DNA of 64,000 bases from Cryobacterium psychrotolerans (GTDB lineage Bacteria > Actinomycetota > Actinomycetes > Actinomycetales > Microbacteriaceae): assembly GCF_900101115.1 (NCBI RefSeq), contig NZ_FNFU01000002.1:297320-361319 (forward strand), written 5' to 3'. The notes beneath the pieces are model-generated. The model had not been told where the DNA came from, searched no databases, and was given only the letters and a program-made list of their open reading frames with translations. A program made the translations under genes and the position numbers. Shown piece after piece: positions 61,655 through 64,000 of this stretch. Each line of letters opens with the position of its first letter. Position 1 is the stretch's first letter.

Positions 61655-62632
61655 GTGCTCCACTTCGCTCTATTGTTCCCGCTTGTCGTCGTCGTCGCCA
61701 TGATCGCGCTGGCGGTGGCCAGACGCGGCCCTTTCCGGGCCCTCCATATCTCTTCAGCCGCCGCCGCTTCGGCGGAAGCTACGAACCGTCGGCTGCGGCT
61801 GCGGCTGCGTAACGTGGGCGCTATCGCAGCGACCGTGGCTTGCGCCACGTTGCTCACCGTCGCGGGCCTTATCGGCTCGATTACGACGGAACGCCAGGAG
61901 CCCCTGGACGCCCTTCACCTGCTCCTGCTCACTCCGATCCTGACGGCCGTCACGGCAGTCGCGTTCTTCGCCTTCCTGCCGGCGTTCCCGGAGGAATCGG
62001 CGTCGAGAACGGCGGACCTGACTCGGCGGACCCCGCTCACGTTCGGCCCTCGCTCGGTGTTCGTGGCGCCTGTCGCTGCCGCGGCGCTCCTGGCATTTCT
62101 CATTGTGCTGCTCGGGGCTGTGGCCGACCCGGATGGGCGCATGCTCAGCTACTCACCCGACGTCGCAAAAATGGGTGGCGGAGGTGGCACGTTCCCCGGC
62201 CTTGTCTACGGCATTCCCCTCCTCGTCGGGATGGTGCTTCTGGCTGGCGTCCTCATCGTTGCACTCAAGCGCATCGCTTCAGCACCTCGTCCCACGGACG
62301 CGTCACTTCGCGAGGCCGATTCGACCGTGCGGCTCCTCGGAATCCGCGTGGTCACGAAAACCGCGACATCCGCCCTGCTGGTGACAGCGGGGTCACTCTG
62401 TATTCTCGCCGGGAACACGGCGGAATCCATCAACCGCGGCACCAGTGTCGACGGCCGCGGCAACCCGATTCCGGCGGATGCAACAATGCAAGCCATCGGG
62501 ACCCTCGGCACCATCGCGCTGTGGTTGGGCGTTGCGCTCGTGGCTGCCGCCATCGCCTTCGTCGTAGGCGCGATCGGAGATGCTACGCGCAAGCCATTCG
62601 AGATCGCTCCCGTCGCCGAAGTGCTGGCATGA
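61655..62632 (+). CDS. Multi-spanning membrane protein of unknown function, co-transcribed with a GntR regulator
   Basis: A 325-aa protein with about seven predicted helices (for example FALLFPLVVVVAMIALAVA at the start, TLLTVAGLIGSI, LLLLTPILTAVTAVAFFAFL, VAPVAAAALLAFLIVLLGAV, LVGMVLLAGVLIVAL, and two near the C-terminus). No family motif is recognised and there is no ATPase. The start is GTG 61655 with GAAAGG 8 nt upstream. Its stop overlaps the GntR ATG (ATGA). By analogy with YtrA-type operons, the regulator controls this membrane protein; the function may be a stress response or transport, but that is a guess. Confidence 0.75.
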   Translation: MLHFALLFPLVVVVAMIALAVARRGPFRALHISSAAAASAEATNRRLRLRLRNVGAIAATVACATLLTVAGLIGSITTERQEPLDALHLLLLTPILTAVTAVAFFAFLPAFPEESASRTADLTRRTPLTFGPRSVFVAPVAAAALLAFLIVLLGAVADPDGRMLSYSPDVAKMGGGGGTFPGLVYGIPLLVGMVLLAGVLIVALKRIASAPRPTDASLREADSTVRLLGIRVVTKTATSALLVTAGSLCILAGNTAESINRGTSVDGRGNPIPADATMQAIGTLGTIALWLGVALVAAAIAFVVGAIGDATRKPFEIAPVAEVLA

Positions 62633-62991
62633 TCACGATCGACGAGTCCGACCCGACCCCGCCTTTCGGGCAGATTCGCAGACAGCTCGCCGACGAAATC
62701 CGCGTGGGCAACCTTGCGCCAGGACACAAGCTACCCTCGGTGCGCCAACTCGCCGGCGACCTGAGGCTTGCGGCGGGAACCGTCGCGCGGGCCTACTCCG
62801 AACTCGAGGCAGACGGGCTGCTGGAATCGAACCGAACGGGCACGAGAGTCAAACAGATCGACGCTTTTCCTACCCAGGCCCGCGAAGCGGCCCGCGCCTA
62901 CATCGCTTCGCTTAACGGCCTGACCCTGGAGGACGCCATCCGTGCCGTACGAGCGGAGTGGAAAACGACCGAGGAAGCCGCGACCCGCTAG
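62629..62991 (+). CDS. GntR family regulator, YtrA subfamily
   Basis: A 120-aa regulator. The winged helix-turn-helix covers residues about 10-76 (PPFGQIRRQLADEIRVGNLA, LPSVRQLAGDLRLAAGTVAR, AYSELEADGLLESNRTGTRV). Only about 40 residues of helix follow, instead of a full effector domain; this short form is typical of the YtrA subfamily, which regulates adjacent membrane proteins or ABC transporters. The ATG overlaps the stop of the membrane protein gene. It likely binds one of the inverted repeats upstream of the operon. Confidence 0.9.
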   Translation: MITIDESDPTPPFGQIRRQLADEIRVGNLAPGHKLPSVRQLAGDLRLAAGTVARAYSELEADGLLESNRTGTRVKQIDAFPTQAREAARAYIASLNGLTLEDAIRAVRAEWKTTEEAATR

Positions 62992-63138
62992 GTGGGGCCG
63001 TCGGTGGCGGCGGCGCCGGTGAGGCACCTGGTGAATCCATTCCGCCCGGCCGCCCTTGCGGGTACCATTCCGTGCATCGCTCAACCGTGACCGGCTCGCC
63101 ATAACTGCCAGCGCGGGGCTACCCAAGAGGAGTGCACC

Positions 63139-63903
63139 ATGCGTGCAACCCGCGAACACAACAGCGGTTCCGCGCCGGCGAAGACCGCGGTTACGAACAC
63201 CAATCGGGCAGCGTTGCGGGCAGGCGGAATGGCGGTTGTCATTGCCGGGCTCGGAGGCATCACGTGGTTTACGCTCGAGCTCCTGCCGCCGGTTCTCGGC
63301 TTCGACGACACCGACAACCCCGCAGTGAGCCTCGATTATCTGCGCCAGTATCCGCAGTTTTACCCACTTGCCGGGGTCGTACTTTTCATCATGGCGGTCG
63401 CGTTCGTCGTGGCGAGCTTCGCCGTCTCAGATGCGCTTGCACCACGCACTAGCAGTATCACTCGCCGAAGCCTGAGCGCGCTCGGTCTCATGTCGGCTGC
63501 ATTTCTATTCATGCACGGCGTCTTGCGCGAGTCGCTGGGGCCGTTGCTCTACATCGACGGAATGAACAGCGGATGGGGCGAGTCCGCCTACCTCACCCTT
63601 CAGATGCTGGGAACCCATGGTTTCGCCCAAGCGAGCCTCCTTACGCTCTGTGTCTGGGCCGTGGGTATCAGTGTCGCCGGGGCACGCTCCCACGCCCTGC
63701 CGATCTGGTTATGCGTCCTGGGAGTCGTCACCGGCCTCCGGCTCGTGATGCTCATCACTGGTCCACTCCTGACGGCAGCAAGTATCGACTTGCCCGCGTT
63801 TCTCTGGCTTGGCTCCATGGCCCTGATCCCACTGGGAATGCTTTGGTGGCTTGCGCTCGGCGTTGTGCTGCTGGTCAAGTCCAGGCGGAATCTGCGGCAG
63901 TAG
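63139..63903 (+). CDS. Integral membrane protein of unknown function
   Basis: A 254-aa protein with about six helices. They include MAVVIAGLGGITWFTLELLP, FYPLAGVVLFIMAVAFVVAS, SALGLMSAAFLFMHGVL, SLLTLCVWAVGISVAG, LCVLGVVTGLRLVMLI and LIPLGMLWWLALGVVLL. A strong ribosome site (GAGGAG, 63127-63132) lies 6 nt before the ATG at 63139. No catalytic or transport motif is recognised and no domain name is offered. It sits 147 nt after the GntR gene and probably has its own promoter. Confidence 0.75.
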   Translation: MRATREHNSGSAPAKTAVTNTNRAALRAGGMAVVIAGLGGITWFTLELLPPVLGFDDTDNPAVSLDYLRQYPQFYPLAGVVLFIMAVAFVVASFAVSDALAPRTSSITRRSLSALGLMSAAFLFMHGVLRESLGPLLYIDGMNSGWGESAYLTLQMLGTHGFAQASLLTLCVWAVGISVAGARSHALPIWLCVLGVVTGLRLVMLITGPLLTAASIDLPAFLWLGSMALIPLGMLWWLALGVVLLVKSRRNLRQ

Positions 63904-64000
63904 ACGTCCGGCTATGGGGCGGCTCTCGATCTAGTTCAGCTCGGCGGCGGTGGCCCATGCGTGATGGGCGATCGCACGTTAACTGTCCGGGTCGTACCCG
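63904..64000. other. Right edge of the window, no supported gene
   Basis: These 97 nt after the membrane protein gene contain stops in all frames examined and no convincing start, hairpin or RNA gene. Confidence 0.5.

Overview
The window is 64 kb of a high-GC actinobacterial chromosome, most likely from the family Microbacteriaceae. The evidence is the chromosomal order argS - DUF2993 - lysA - hom - thrC - thrB - rho - prfA - prmC - tsaC - wecA - atpI - atpBEFHAGDC, a long intrinsically disordered N-terminus on Rho, many GTG/TTG starts, tight 1-4 nt gene overlaps, and actinobacterial -10 boxes (TAGGCT, TAGAAT, TAnnnT), several of them 6-7 nt before the start codon (leaderless mRNAs). No database search was possible, so the species is not named.

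Layout. (1) 1-3886: the end of a polyamine-type ABC importer operon (permease start, potA, potD), divergent from alanine dehydrogenase. (2) 3895-21651: nine genes on the minus strand. In order of transcription they are an FHA protein, a PP2C phosphatase, a membrane Ser/Thr kinase, a 1965-aa Ig-like/fibronectin surface protein, a MoxR AAA+ ATPase, a DUF58 protein, a transglutaminase-fold protein that lacks its catalytic Cys and His, a zinc-ribbon/FHA protein and an EccC/FtsK-like ATPase. Five successive junctions overlap by 4 nt. This is the best candidate for an undescribed system: phospho-signalling coupled to an envelope protein and a secretion-type motor. (3) 21674-25235: putrescine/GABA catabolism (aminobutyraldehyde dehydrogenase, divergent Lrp/AsnC regulator, class III aminotransferase). 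(4) 25294-28265: a sigma-factor remnant, a HEAT-type lipoprotein, a VOC protein and a DUF4192 protein. (5) 28360-33693: a TetR-controlled heterodimeric ABC exporter and an aldo/keto reductase. (6) 33778-36961: an opine-synthase-like dehydrogenase, alkylation repair genes ogt-tag, and yaaA. (7) 36968-45723: the complete F1Fo ATP synthase operon with atpI and wecA. (8) 45727-53994: tsaC, prmC, cysK-cysE on the other strand, prfA, rho, and thrB. (9) 53991-60433: thrC, hom, lysA, DUF2993, argS. (10) 60477-64000: a lipoprotein, tRNA-Arg(CCG), then an accessory-looking stretch with a GntR operon and a membrane protein.

Other main observations are a family of three near-perfect palindromic elements at gene ends (36139, 46600 and 49181), an atpB gene whose only well-placed start codon is CTG, and a 15-bp minisatellite inside rho. 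The polyamine genes in (1) and (3) probably serve one pathway that is split by cluster (2). Functional assignments rest on motifs read directly from the translations; promoter and operator calls are by eye and are tentative.
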